Shown here piece by piece: positions 48,401 through 59,836 of a stretch of DNA of 64,000 nucleotides. Numbering within the stretch: the first letter of the stretch is position 1; each line of letters opens with the position of its first letter. Origin of the DNA: Aquanectria penicillioides (lineage: Eukaryota > Ascomycota > Sordariomycetes > Hypocreales > Nectriaceae); NCBI GenBank assembly GCA_003415625.1, contig PYIU01000003.1, positions 4,588,001 through 4,652,000 of the forward strand, read 5' to 3'. A program made the translations under genes and the position numbers. The notes beneath the pieces were generated by a model. It was not told the origin of the DNA. It did no database searches and worked only from the letters and a program-made list of their open reading frames with translations.

Positions 48401-49800
48401 GACGGATGGATGGTGGAACATCGAATGGAATGGGCGTTTTCATTTTGTTAATTTGGAGGGATGGCATTAAAGCGATGGCGTCTTTGGGTTTTGTTTATAA
48501 AGAGAAAATTAAAAACCTCCAGCACGTAGAATATTCCATCCAATCTCGAACTGAGCATTCATTGCAGCGGGCATATTCGGTGAGGTATCAAAGGCGGTGA
48601 TGGAGCAGCGCCCCCCCCCCCGTTGGATAGCGGTCCTGTTACATAGAGTCAAGCTCGACGAGCATGTAGGCATGTGAGGTGGCAGATACTGGTACGAAGA
48701 ATTAGGCAATTGACATCTCGAGGATTCTGGAGACCAATGGATGCAGAAAGGGAGGCCTTGTCGGGATTGGCGACATCCGGACGGTGGCTTTGAGACAATT
48801 TGGGCATCAGATTGAAGAGCGGCGCGGGAGACAGGGATCTCGATCTCCGGGATGTCTGTCATGGGCCAAGCCCGCGAGTTACAGGGCCTGGATCGCAAGA
48901 TTGGAGCTGTGGGATGTTAAAACAGCCAACCCGGACATATGGACGTTTGGAGCATTGGATATATTGACGTGATTTAGCAGAGGCAACGCGCATCTCTCGG
49001 CTTTCGCTGCCAACAATGCCGGGCATTCTCGAAGAGGAAACTAAAAGTGTACGCACGTACATGCGCATGCACTGTACGGACTATGTACTATGGATAATTA
49101 TAGCCAGGTCGAGTCGAGCTAGTCCTTGGCATGACGATGCATTGTGTCCTCTGGCCCTCTCACCTCTGTCTGATACCCGCCGTGGCCGCGACTGGTCTCG
49201 ATTGATCCACGACCCAACGGGCCCCAGGCGGTGGTTGGATTGGCCGCCGACCTGTCAGTGTGCTAGCCGCCCCCGGAAGAGGCCCACATTCCCACATTCC
49301 CCCGGACGCCGGGCAGCCTGTGAAACCAGGGCCCAAAGGCTTGAGGCGTAAGTCGCAACATAACCTGCCGCAGAACAGCCACGCTCGCCACGCCACCGGG
49401 CGGCCTTTGGTGGTGCTGCCGTTTGAGCAGAGACCTCCCTGGGGAGAGAACAAGCTGGTTCACATTGTTGCCGTCGTTTTATAATTGGCATATGCTTGCC
49501 TATTTTTATTTTATTTTTTTCTTCCCTCTTCTCGTGTGTGATGCAGCATCCCCCTACGCTCTCTCCCAGGATCTTTTTTCAAACACAGATTGGTGACTTC
49601 GTTGTTACTTGCGTCCCCCGCGAGCGCTGACGACGCTCTCGATTTGACTTTCTTGGCAACACCACTACCGAAAACTTGGCTCCCTCCTTTAGAGCAACCC
49701 ACTCCGAGCGCTGTTCAATCACCTGGCCGACGACCTCGGCGAACCGTCCTCTCCCCCAATCTCTCCAACATCACCACATACACAAACACATCACACGACC
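48401..49800. other. intergenic region HRD3 3' / RCR promoter
   Basis: 1.4 kb without a supported gene. The last 300 bp before 49801 are pyrimidine-rich, like a fungal leader. Confidence 0.5.
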
Positions 49801-50440
49801 ATGGCGTCTTTTGCCAGTTTAGAAATTCTGCACCGTCGGGCAAACGAAAGCGATGGCTACCACTGGGACGACGATGGTGTTTACTGGTGGTACAGCGATG
49901 TAAGTCGCCATCCCAAACCCGGAGCAGATAAGGCCGCCCGGGACGGACCCCCAAGTGCAAGTGCTGATACCATTCGATAGACTGGCGTCATCGTCAAGTG
50001 GACGGTCTTCATCACCATCTCAGCGCTCTTCCTCCTCTGGCTGATCGGCGGATACTTCCATGCCAAGTCCAGGCTCAAGAAGGGCCAGGAGCCCATGGCA
50101 TACCACCGAGTAAGTTTGCCCGGACAACCAACCCATTCACTTCCTCTGCGCGCGCCACCAACTAACACCACCGCGATAGTGCCTCGTGAGTAGACGGATG
50201 CGCATGCAATTCGACCCCAACTATCAGTACCAACGGCCAGGTTACGGCATGTACCCGCCGCCTCCCAACGGCTACCCGATGTACAACATGCCCCCTCCCG
50301 TCTACGATCCGAGCCGACCCCCAATGTATGAGCCGCCCATTGGAGGCACCAAGGTCGATCCGATGCAGCCCAGACGGGACCCTCAGGAGGCCGAGTATCA
50401 ACCGCCACCTGGACCCCCGCCTGCATCGACGTTTCGATAA
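49801..50440 (+). CDS. RCR-family membrane protein (Congo red resistance, PPxY adaptor)
   Basis: Rcr proteins of yeast are single-pass membrane proteins of the ER/endosome that bind the ubiquitin ligase Rsp5 and influence chitin deposition and transporter sorting. Exons 49801-49899, 49981-50109 and 50180-50440 encode 162 residues. An extracytoplasmic acidic/aromatic start (DGYHWDDDGVYWWYSD) leads into one transmembrane helix (VKWTVFITISALFLLWLIGG, about residues 39-58), then the family signature GGYFHAKSRLKKG. The tail is rich in Pro and Tyr and carries two PPxY motifs (PPVY and PPMY), the ligands of Rsp5 WW domains. The start ATG follows a CACGACC context, and both introns are standard GT-AG. 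It converges with the unknown gene at 50776-51676. Confidence 0.82.
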
Positions 50441-50775
50441 GCAAGGATAATGATGAACTTAATAAAAGGCAAGAGCGAGACTGTGGATATGGGAACGAGG
50501 GTCCGTGTACGATTGAATCGCTGGCAGGCACCGGATCGATGGCTTCACAAGCGATAGATGGATAAGTGTGAGGGGAGAAATTTGAATAGCATTTAGTTTG
50601 GATGAACAGAACATCCATCCATACACATAGTATGTAGATAAACGAATAACACGAACTTAAGAAACATGTCTACGCAAAAACCACTTGTCGCCAAGGGGCC
50701 CCCCTTCAATGTGTTGTTGTACCTAAACCGTAACTCCCACTTGCGCCTGGGTATATCTATTAATCAGATGGTGTC
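50441..50775. other. convergent intergenic region
   Basis: 335 bp between two stop codons. It includes an AATAAA sequence near 50460 that could serve as a 3'-end signal for the RCR gene. Confidence 0.5.
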
Positions 50776-51676
50776 TTAGTCCATGTCCATTGCATCCGGG
50801 TCATCATCTTCAGAGGTCATCATGCTCGCCGCGTTGAACGAAGAGTCATTCGTTGTAGAATCAGCAACGACAGCCTTACCCTCGCGTTCCAGGCGCTGCT
50901 GTTCCCTCGTGCGGCGACGGGACTCGATAATGGCCTTGCGGACGCTGTCCTTGTCCTCGGGCACTGACAATGATTTGGGGTCGCTGTAGAGGACAACTTG
51001 CATGCCCGCAATCTCGCCGTCCTTGTTGGCCAAGATTGAAGGGGGGATGCGATTCAAGCGAAGGTGTTTCTCGATATCTGGTAGAAAGACGAGCTTTCCA
51101 TCGTCGGATTCGCTGTCGGAAGAGAGCTCGTCGTCGATGTTGTAGATGTAGACCTTGTGCTTAGAGTCGTCAAGCTGCATCGAGTCATCAGGAACGGGGG
51201 CATTGCGAGTAGCAGGAGCGGAACCGGAACCGGGAGCAGAGGTGGATGTGGCTGCGTGCAGAGTGGAGGACGAGGGCGTCTCGACCGGGACGTAGAGCTT
51301 GTTTCCGCCTTGTTCTGCACCAAGGGTGCTGTTAGTCCGGTCACACTACAGATAACGAGATACAAGCGACTGCGGAGGGAATAACGCCAGCGCCAGCGCC
51401 AGCGCCTACGCCAACGGGGGGAAGGAGGGGAAACAAGGGTGAGGAAAGGAAAAGAAGAGAAAAGGAGAAAGCAAGCATACCAAGGTTGAGCAGGCTCAGA
51501 CGCTTGGAGAGACGCTCATTGTCCTGGGCCTCGGCCTTCCGCTTGGATCGTCGCAGCCTCGTCGGCTGGGCGAGGCCCTCCGCAGTAGTAGCAGTAGCAC
51601 CAGCAGCTGCGTGGGCGGCGACAGCGGGAGTGGCCGGCGAGACGGCGGAGGGAGATTGCGCTCCGTGCAGCATCAT
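50776..51676 (-). CDS. conserved-looking fungal protein of unknown function
   Basis: Exon 1 is 51481-51676 and exon 2 is 50776-51314, separated by a 166-nt intron, the longest in this part of the window after the first intron of TFIIS; the product is 244 residues. I do not recognise the family. The N-terminus is Ala-rich, then basic (RLRRSKRKAEAQDNERLSKRL), which could be a nuclear localisation signal. The middle, KVYIYNIDDELSSDSESDDG followed by KLVFLPDIEKHLRLNRIPPS and GEIAGMQVVLYSDPKSLSVP, looks folded and conserved. A charged helix (RKAIIESRRRTREQQRLERE) and an acidic Met/Asp end (DDDPDAMDMD) follow. It shares a 603-bp divergent promoter with the alanyl-tRNA synthetase gene. The coding status is strong (clean splice, length divisible by three); the function is open. 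Confidence 0.8.
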
Positions 51677-52279
51677 CTGGGCCGATGGATTTCCCCCGCC
51701 ACGAAAAAAAACGTAACTCTAACCCCTTTCACATCCAAAAAAGAAACGACGACGGACGGGCGGGCAGCGCACGCGCAAGTGAGTGAGTGAGTGAGTGAGT
51801 GAGCGAGCGAGCGAGCGAGCGAGCGAATCGATTGAGCGGATTGAGACGGATGGGATCGCTGCAGCCTCCGGTCAAGAGTTGAAGGAGACGACGCGCTTTT
51901 TGCCCTGGGGATGTGGACGTGCAGCAGTCGCAGCTCGGCCGGGCGCGGCTTGTCACGCTGCCGCAGCGCTGGCGGCGGCGGTAGCGGACCTTATGTATTC
52001 TTGACTCATTCTTGTAGAACTTTCCACACTCTGCCGCCACCGCGACCGCAGCAACGACGCCAACTCCTCCACTACAACTTCAACCGCAACAACCCCTCCT
52101 CCAGTTGCTCTTCCACCACCACCACCTCCACCACCACCACCGCCTCCTCCTCCTCCTCCTCCCCCTCCCCCTCCCCCGCAGCTGCGATCCTGCGACCGGT
52201 CGCGCCCCGCGCTTTCTCGCTTTTTTTCTTCCTTCAACGTCGGGCGTATTCGAGTTCCAGTTCCAGTTACAGAGCGACA
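51677..52279. promoter_or_regulatory. divergent promoter and upstream in-frame leader of ALA1
   Basis: 603 bp between divergent start codons. A GTGA/GCGA microsatellite lies at 51779-51827. From 51911 to 52279 the frame is open and continuous with ALA1 (see findings). Its last 30 codons read as a mitochondrial presequence. Confidence 0.55.
51779..51827. repeat. GTGA/GCGA tetranucleotide microsatellite
   Basis: Six copies of GTGA followed by six copies of GCGA, within the divergent promoter. Confidence 0.9.
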
Positions 52280-55200
52280 ATGGCTGAGCTCCAGTGGCCC
52301 GCTGCGCGCGTGCGCAAGACCTTTTTTGACTTCTTTGAGCAGAGGAGTCACACCATAGGTATGAAGCTCTCAACTTCACCAGTGCGGGCACACCACCCCA
52401 CCACCTCGTACGGCCTCACAGATGTCATCGAGCTCTTCTACAGCGTCTCTTTTCCCTATCTCCATTTTTTTCATCCCAATTTTATGCTGACGTCTCATCT
52501 TTCCAGTCCCCTCCGGCTCAGTCGTCCCTCACAATGACCCCACCTTGCTCTTCACCAACGCGGGCATGAACCAGTTCAAGCCCATCTTCCTTGGCACCAT
52601 TGGCAAGACCGATCCCATGGCCAGCCTCAAGGCCGCTGCCGACTCCCAGAAGTGTATCCGAGCTGGTGGCAAGCACAACGATCTCGACGATGTCGGCAAG
52701 GATAGCTATCACCACACCTTCTTCGAGATGTTGGGCAACTGGTCCTTTGGCGACTACTTCAAGAAGGAGGCCATCGAAATGGCCTGGGAGCTCCTCACCA
52801 AGGTCTACGGCCTTGACCCCGAACGCCTTTACGTCACATACTTCGAGGGCAACGCCGATCTGAACCTCGAGCCCGATTTGGAGGCCAAGGAGCTCTGGAA
52901 GTCTGTTGGTGTTTCCGAGGACCACATCCTGCCTGGCAACATGAAGGACAACTTCTGGGAGATGGGTGACCAGGGTCCCTGCGGTCCTTGCAGTGAGGTT
53001 CACTACGACAAGATTGGTGGTCGTAACGCGTCTAGCCTTGTAAACATGGATGACCCCATGGTTGTCGAGATCTGGAACATCGTTTTCATGCAATACGATC
53101 GCCAAAAGGACAAGAGCCTCAAGAGCTTGCCTGCCAAGCACATTGATACCGGTATGGGTTTTGAACGATTGGTCTCTGCCCTCCAGGACACCGTCTCCAA
53201 CTACGCTACCGACTGCTTCACTCCCCTATTCCAGCAGATTGAGCACGTCACTGGTGCCCGCCCCTATACCGATAAGTACGGCAAGGACGATGTCGATGGA
53301 CTTGACACTGCTTACCGAGTCGTCGCCGATCACATCCGAACTCTTTCCTTCTCCATCGCCGACGGTGCCGTCCCTAACAACGACGGCCGCGGTTACGTTA
53401 TCCGACGAGTCTTGCGACGTGGTGTCCGATATGCCAGGAAATACTTCAACGCCGATATTGGTTCATTCTTCTCCAAGATCCTCCCCCCTCTGGTTGACCA
53501 GCTGGGTGGTCAATTCCCTGAGCTTGTTAAGAAGCAGCAGGAAATCAAGGAGATCCTTGACGAGGAGGAGGTTGCCTTCGCTCGCACCCTAGATCGTGGT
53601 GAGGCCCAGTTCGAGAAGTATGCTGCTGAGACTCTGAAGAACAACTCGAAGAAGCTGGAAGGTGATGTTGTGTGGCGATTGTACGATACCTTTGGATTCC
53701 CTGTCGACCTCACCCGATTGATGGCCGAGGAGCGAAACTTGGAGATTAACGACGAGGAGGTCGAGGCCGCCAGGATCAAGGCCCGTGAGGCCAGCAAGGC
53801 CGTCAAGGAGTCAGTCCAGACCTTCTCTAAGCTGAACGTCCACCAGATTGCCGAACTGGAGCAGCAGCTCCAGGTCGCCCGAACCAATGACGACGCCAAG
53901 TTCGTCAAGGGTGACAGCAAGGGCAAAGTGCAGCTGGTCTACGACGGCAAGGGCTTCCACAAGTCTACCACGGATTTCCCGAGAAGACCGCCATCGGAGT
54001 TCTGTTGGACAGCACCAACTTCTACGCTGAGTCTGGTGGCCAAGTTGCAGACAGCGGCCGACTCATCATCGACGGTTCTGCCTCGTTCCAGGTTCTGGAT
54101 GTCCAGAACTTTGGTGGCTACATCCTTCACAGCGGTTACATCGTTGAAGGCTCATTGTCCACCGGTGATGAGGTCATCTGCGAGTACGATGAGCTCCGCC
54201 GAGCGCCTATTCGCAACAACCACACCGGAACTCACATTCTCAATCACTCATTGCGAGAGGTTCTTGGTGACGAGATTCACCAGAAGGGTTCCCTCGTGGA
54301 TGACGACAAGCTCCGATTCGACTTCTCTCACAAGACTGGCGTGAAACTCGACGAGCTCAAGAAGATCGAGGACCTTTCCAACCAGTACATCCGAGACAAC
54401 TCCAAGATCTATGCCAAGGAGGTCGACCTGGATCTCGCCCGCCAGATTGAGGGTTGCCGTGCCGTCTTCGGCGAGACCTACCCTAACCCTGTCCGCGTTG
54501 TCTCTATTGGCAAGGATATCGACACTATGCTCGCCGAGCCCAAGAATATTGAGTGGCGCAAGTACAGCGTTGAGTTCTGTGGCGGTACCCACGTTGAGCA
54601 GACTGGCTTGATCAAAGACCTCATCATTGTTGAGGAGAGCGGTATCGCCAAGGGCATCCGCCGTATCATCGCTTATACAGGCGAGGCGGCACACCGCGTT
54701 CAGCAGGAGGCCGAGGAGTTCTCCAAGAAGCTTGATGCTCTCGAGAAGCTTTCGTTCGGCCCCGAGAAGGAAGCCCAGCTCAAGGCAGTGTCTCAGGACC
54801 TTAGCCAGCTTGTCATCTCCACCTTGACCAAGGAGGATTTCAACAAGCGTTTCCAGAAAATCTCCTCTTCAGTTGTTGCGGAGCAGAAGAAGCGACAGAA
54901 GGCTGAGGCCAAGACTGCCCTTGACGCTGTCCTCAAGCACTTTGAGCAGAACAAGGAGTCCAAGTGGTTTGTCGGTCGCCTTCCCGTTAGCGCCAACCCC
55001 AAGGCTCTGACCGAGGTGGTGAAGCACTTCCAGAGCAAGGACAAGGAGAAGACTGTCTACCTGTTTGGCGGCAGCAAGGAGGAGGGTGCCGTCGTCCACG
55101 GTGTCTTTGTCGGAACTGTAAGTCCTCAATCATCTTCATACATACACGAACTCTATACTGACTTATTCTCCATAGCACCTCTCTTCTCAGGGCGTCACCG

Positions 55201-55352
55201 CCGAGCACTGGGCCGCATCCGTATCTGAGGTCATCGGTGGCAAGTCTGGTGGCAAGGAGCCTTCGCGACAGGGCCAGGGTACCAAGCCTGAGAACATCGA
55301 TGAGGGTGTGGAGACGGCGACGAAGTGGCTCAGCGAGAAGCTGAAACTGTAG
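52280..55352 (+). CDS. ALA1: alanyl-tRNA synthetase, one frameshift in this assembly
   Basis: Charges tRNA-Ala with alanine in the cytosol and probably mitochondria. Exons are 52280-52358, 52507-55117 and 55176-55352. Class II catalytic motifs fill the first 400 residues ([43 protein letters not shown], then [18 protein letters not shown]). The editing-domain zinc ligands are HTGTH (near residue 599) and CGGTH (near 718), and the C-Ala domain closes the protein ([14 protein letters not shown]). At about 53979 the frame breaks: TTCCCGAGAAG reads FPRR, whereas adding one C to the run gives [23 protein letters not shown] and restores a 955-residue protein. A single gene with an open upstream presequence-like frame suggests dual targeting, as known for yeast ALA1. 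Confidence 0.95.
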
Positions 55353-55648
55353 AATTGGTACTCAAAAGGAAAATGTTTAAATGCGTTGTTGCTCTCTTCT
55401 CATGTTCAGGGGGGATTAAGGTTCTGTAGCGGGGACAATGAATGGCCACGGATACGGTCAGACATATGAATGACAAAATATATAGATTTTTTTTAGTGAA
55501 ATGCGAATGTGTGTGTGTATGAGAGTCTTGAGTGGTTGTATAGGTACCAGTCGTTGCTGGTATTTCCATAGCGGGGTATATTCTTAATCTTTTTTTGACC
55601 AACATGTCCAGGTCCCGGTCCCTTTTCAATCCTTCTTCTATTCTATTT
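55353..55648. other. convergent intergenic region
   Basis: 296 bp between the ALA1 stop and the stop of the methyltransferase gene. It contains A/T-rich 3'-UTR-like sequence and no gene. Confidence 0.5.
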
Positions 55649-57347
55649 TTACACGGTTACTAGAACACTGGCGTTGCGGTAATGCGAGATTAGGGGGTTC
55701 TCGCCGCTACGTGTCTCGGTATCCTCCACATAGGCCCACTTGCGCATAAAGTCACCGTGGGACATGACCCGCGTCAACTTGCCCGTGATGGCGCGGTAGA
55801 TGGCCTCGGTGATGCGGAAGTCGGTGGGGAAGAGGATGTCAAAGTAGCCCTGGTGAACCTGAAGTGCACGCGTCAGTCGAAATGCGTAGCCAAGAGGGGA
55901 TGTTGCGCCATGCGGTTTACTTACCAGGGGAGTTGTCACCGGTACCATGCGCCGCTTGTATCTCGTTTGCACGACAGGGGCATTCAGGCCCTTGACAGCT
56001 TGCGGGAGCCAGTCGAAGTCGGAAGTGACAAGACGGTGGGCGGGGAAGTACTTCTCCAGGACGTCGAAGAACTGCATGAGGCGGGTAGGAATGAACTCTG
56101 GGTCCGAGAGGTTGGCCGCAAAGGCATCTTTGTAGAGAGGTAGCGTAGGGCGGCGTTGGTGGGATAGGGCTTAGGATAGTTGCCGCCGGTAGCAGCGTGG
56201 CGGACGCGGAAGAAGCGAGCAGCGATGGGATCGAGCTCGCGGACATAGAACTCGTACAAGTCGCCATCGCCGTCGATCAGGACATGGCCCTGGAGGGGCT
56301 CCTCGGTAGTGACATCGTAGCGAATACCGTCGTGGGAGAAATTGTCAAAGACCTCCATGGCTAGGAAAAAGCAGGGCGAGGGGACGTATTGGTCCCAGTC
56401 AAAGATGGAGCGGTTGATGATCTCAACCTTGTCGGCGTGGCCACGGGACTCGGCGGAGGAGAGCAGGTGGTGGTTCTGCAGAGCAGCGAGAGAGGAGGAG
56501 ATTTCAATGATGTTGTACTTGGTCCGGGCGTAGACCTGGGGGTCAACCTCGCGAATGTAGTCGAGGATATTGAGCATAAGGGTGCCGCGGCCGGCGCCCA
56601 TCTCGTAGAGTAGCAGGTCGTGGTAGGGATACGTGGTGAGGCGGTAATTGGAGACGAGGTAGCGGGCAATGGCCTCGCCGTAGTATGGACGGAACATCTC
56701 GGTGGGGGTGTGCCAAAGCTGGCGCGTCGGGTTCTCGCCGTCTCGATCGTCGAGGAGATCCTCAAACTCGGTGTAGCGATCGCCTAGGATGGACTGGAAC
56801 TCGATCTCATCGCGCATCGTAGTGAAGTCGAAGGGCTCGCCGGGACTGAAGATGACGGCCTGCTTGGAGAAGTAGCCATAGTTGGGGTTGTATAGACTGT
56901 CTGTATTTTGGGAATGGGAGGGTTAGCAAGTATTCGCAGGCCCTGTATTTGGGCCGGGGGCGGATTGGGGTACGTGCCGTCAATGAAGTCGCGGAGCAGC
57001 ATCTTGACCTTGCGAGGCCGCTCAGTGCGTTGCTTGAGCTCGGCCAAGGTGATGTACGGGTACTCTGCGAACTCGGAGGTGCGATCCTCGGGGAGGATGT
57101 TTGTGCGCTGCTGCCAGCGAGACTCATTGGTCTTCATGCCACGATCGCGCGAGGGCCGGGCGACATAGGAGCGAGATTGGTGGCCATTGGCATTGGCATT
57201 GGCAGTGCCATAGCCATAGCCGCGATGGGCGACGGCGATCTCACCCTTGCGCAAGCCATTGCTCAGGCGTGGGAGCTGGCCCTGACACCCGCGTGGCCGG
57301 TGGTGGAAGAGCTGGCGGAAGAGCTGGGCCACAATGGGAGAATCCAT
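55649..57347 (-). CDS. NDUFAF7/MidA-type SAM-dependent methyltransferase, one frameshift in this assembly
   Basis: The family includes NDUFAF7, a mitochondrial arginine methyltransferase that acts on a complex I subunit during assembly. Exons are 56974-57347, 55925-56896 and 55649-55858. The N-terminus is basic and rich in Arg, Gln and Ser, compatible with mitochondrial import. LYNPNYGYFSKQAVIFSPG and TPTEMFRPYYGEAIA are family signatures, and the SAM-binding loop is EMGAGRGTL (GAGRG at 225-229), followed by NIIEISSSLAALQ and AMEVFDNFSHD. At about 56131-56141 the frame breaks: the coding strand has TACCTCTCTACAAAG where LYKDAFAANLSDPEF is expected. Either one base is missing or a CT step is duplicated. 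With one added base the protein is 518 residues. The region after the break (MQFFDVLEKYFPAHRLVTSDF) is well conserved in type, so I treat this as one gene. Confidence 0.85.
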
Positions 57348-58501
57348 GCTACCTTGTTGCTGGCGATGAGGCTCTCGGCTCCAGCAGCGGCATCGTGGGG
57401 ACTTTATTTCAGGTGGTGTTGACTGACATTGCCGTCTGTCAATGGTGGGCCCGAGCTTTGGCGGCGGTCGGGTGTACCTCGGGTGAAGGCGGTTTTACTA
57501 AACGGGCACCCATCTATCGCTGAAAAGCCCAGGCGCTAATCATACGAGGTATTGCCTATTCGGGTAGCTTCGGGGACGTGGGACATCCCGCTCTATCTTG
57601 CTCAATAAACATCAAACCGAGCCACAAGATCATCGAACAAGTAATCGTGTTCTTTACCTTTGATCAAGTCGTTTTTAAGCGCCGGCATTGTGAAATCAAC
57701 TCAGGAGTGCATATATATAGTTCGAGTTTATTGGGTTTACGGCTGTCGTAAACGATGGACCTCCTGCAGTGCTACCTAGAGACCTTGTGTGGGCAGATGC
57801 TTGCCGAGTTGCTAAGGTAGTAGCTCTGAAAAATCAATCTAGTCTCAGGGGGGTCATTGCTTCTGGTCACGCCATTTACCCATATATGTCCTCGATTAAA
57901 CGTAGCCTTGTATAACAACAATGTAATATTTTGATCCATTCAGACTGATGGTTGAGCTGGCCTGTCAACCCTGTTGTAACATTTGGCAACTCCTTGAAGG
58001 CGCATTAGAAGAGTCAAATCCACATGTCATGAATTTCTAGACAACAAGGTCCCCTTGTCGAAAAAAAAGTACTGTGCATCTCTGTTCCACTTTTCGCGTT
58101 ACTGTATTATCTCTTACATAGGACCTACCGGTTACGCTCTCTGCTCAAGGCCAATTCAAGGATCCTAGATTTACGACGACGATCATCTTTGGATATCTAC
58201 AAAAATTAAAAAGATGATGAAAAAAAAGGGAGGGGTTCACGTAAGATGAACATCTCAGAACATTCAACCTTGGTGTTGTAACTTTACAGGTTACCTTTTC
58301 GCATTGTTAGTACCAGGGCTCCACAGTATAAACATGACGACATCACCGTGCACGGCCTAGTTTTCGCTGATACTTTCAGACCTTGCCGCACACGAATATC
58401 ATCATGAGCGAGGATGGGTAGTCTTTAAATCGGCAGCGCATAAAAAGAAAACTGGAAAGCAACGCTCGTTCCGGACCTCCCCTTGGAAGGGGGCTCACTC
58501 G
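57348..58501. other. divergent promoter region
   Basis: 1.15 kb between the divergent starts of the methyltransferase and the cysteine synthase-like gene. It is A/T-rich after 57640. I see no gene or RNA in it. Confidence 0.5.
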
Positions 58502-59836
58502 ATGGCCTTGAGCGACCATCCCAAGGCTTACGGCACAGCCGCCGTCGCTGTCGCCTTCACAGCCGGCATCCTAATAACGCTTGGCTTCAAGGACTTTTAT
58601 CCCGACCTCGAACGCCGCTACCAGCGCAAGCGACGCTCGCAAGGCACGGCGGGCGAATCGCATCGCGGAAGCATCTTCTGGAGCACACCTGTCAAGCTTG
58701 AGGACCATGAATCGGTGTCCTCTTCCTCCCCTACCTCCCGTGGTGCCGGTGTCGGCGAGGGCATCGAGGCCTGCATCGGCAACACGCCGCTGATCAAGAT
58801 CCAGTCCCTCTCCGAAGCCACGGGCCGCACCATCCTGGCCAAGGCCGAGTTCCTCAATGGCGCCGGCAACAGTCCCAAGGACCGCGTCGCCCTCAACATG
58901 ATCCGCGAGGCCGAGGCCAAGGGCCTGTTGGTACCCCATCGCGGCGACACCATCTACGAGGGGACCGTGGGCAGCACCGGCATCTCACTCGCCACCCTTG
59001 CTCGCGCAAAGGGCTACCGTGCTCACATCTGCATGCCCAACGATCAGGCCTTTGAGAAGTCGGATCTGCTCCTCCAGCTCGGCGCCACCGTCGAGCGCGT
59101 CACAGTTGCACCCATCACCAGCCCTGATCACTTCGTCAACCTTGCCCGGCGCCATGCCCTCGAGCACGCCGAGAAGCACAAGGATGGCAGCCAGGGTTTC
59201 TTTGCCAACCAATTTGAGTCCGAGGCCAACTGGCAAGCGCACTTCCGCAGCACAGGCCCTGAAATCTGGAAGCAGACCGGAGGTGGTGGTCTAGACGCAT
59301 TCGTGGCTGGCGCAGGGACCGGCGGCACCATGTCCGGCGTGGCCAAGTATCTCAAGGAGGAGCAAAAGCTCTCTACGGTCAAGGTGGTGCTCGCAGACCC
59401 TCAAGGTAGCGGCTTATACAACAAGATTCGCCATGGCGTCATGTACTCGTCAACAGAGCGTGAGGGCACTCGACGCCGCCAACAGGTCGACACAATGGTC
59501 GAAGGCATTGGCATCACTCGTCTGACGCAGAACTTTGAGGCAGGACGTGAACTCATCGACGACGCAATCAGGGTGACTGACGAGCAAGCATGCAAGATGG
59601 CACGGTGGCTAGTAGAACACGACGGCATCTTCGTCGGCAGTAGCAGCTCCGTCAACACCGTTGCCGCTATCGTCACGGCTATGACACTTCCCCCTGGAAG
59701 CACAGTGGTTACGATTCTCTGTGATTCGGGAGCGCGACATCTCAGCAAGTTCTGGAAGCACATTAAAGAGATGGGTCGAGAGGGCGATGACGAGGCGTCC
59801 GACTTGTTTGCTGAGCTAGGGATACCCAAGAACTAA
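58502..59836 (+). CDS. membrane-anchored cysteine synthase-like PLP enzyme
   Basis: A single-exon gene of 444 residues in the PLP fold-type II family (cysteine synthase / O-acetylserine sulfhydrylase), closest in type to the fungal cysteine synthase 2 group and yeast Mcy1 of the mitochondrial outer membrane. Residues about 11-29 (GTAAVAVAFTAGILITLGF) form a hydrophobic anchor, followed by a basic stretch (RRYQRKRR), as in outer-membrane signal anchors. The PLP lysine is K126 in NGAGNSPKDRVALNMI. The substrate-binding loop is GTVGSTGISLA, and the phosphate-binding loop is GAGTGGTMSG. The C-terminal region has GIFVGSSSSVNTVAA. A standard OAS sulfhydrylase lacks the long N-terminal segment. The catalytic residues are intact, so it is probably an active PLP enzyme, but the true substrate in this subgroup is uncertain. 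Confidence 0.87.
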   Translation: MALSDHPKAYGTAAVAVAFTAGILITLGFKDFYPDLERRYQRKRRSQGTAGESHRGSIFWSTPVKLEDHESVSSSSPTSRGAGVGEGIEACIGNTPLIKIQSLSEATGRTILAKAEFLNGAGNSPKDRVALNMIREAEAKGLLVPHRGDTIYEGTVGSTGISLATLARAKGYRAHICMPNDQAFEKSDLLLQLGATVERVTVAPITSPDHFVNLARRHALEHAEKHKDGSQGFFANQFESEANWQAHFRSTGPEIWKQTGGGGLDAFVAGAGTGGTMSGVAKYLKEEQKLSTVKVVLADPQGSGLYNKIRHGVMYSSTEREGTRRRQQVDTMVEGIGITRLTQNFEAGRELIDDAIRVTDEQACKMARWLVEHDGIFVGSSSSVNTVAAIVTAMTLPPGSTVVTILCDSGARHLSKFWKHIKEMGREGDDEASDLFAELGIPKN

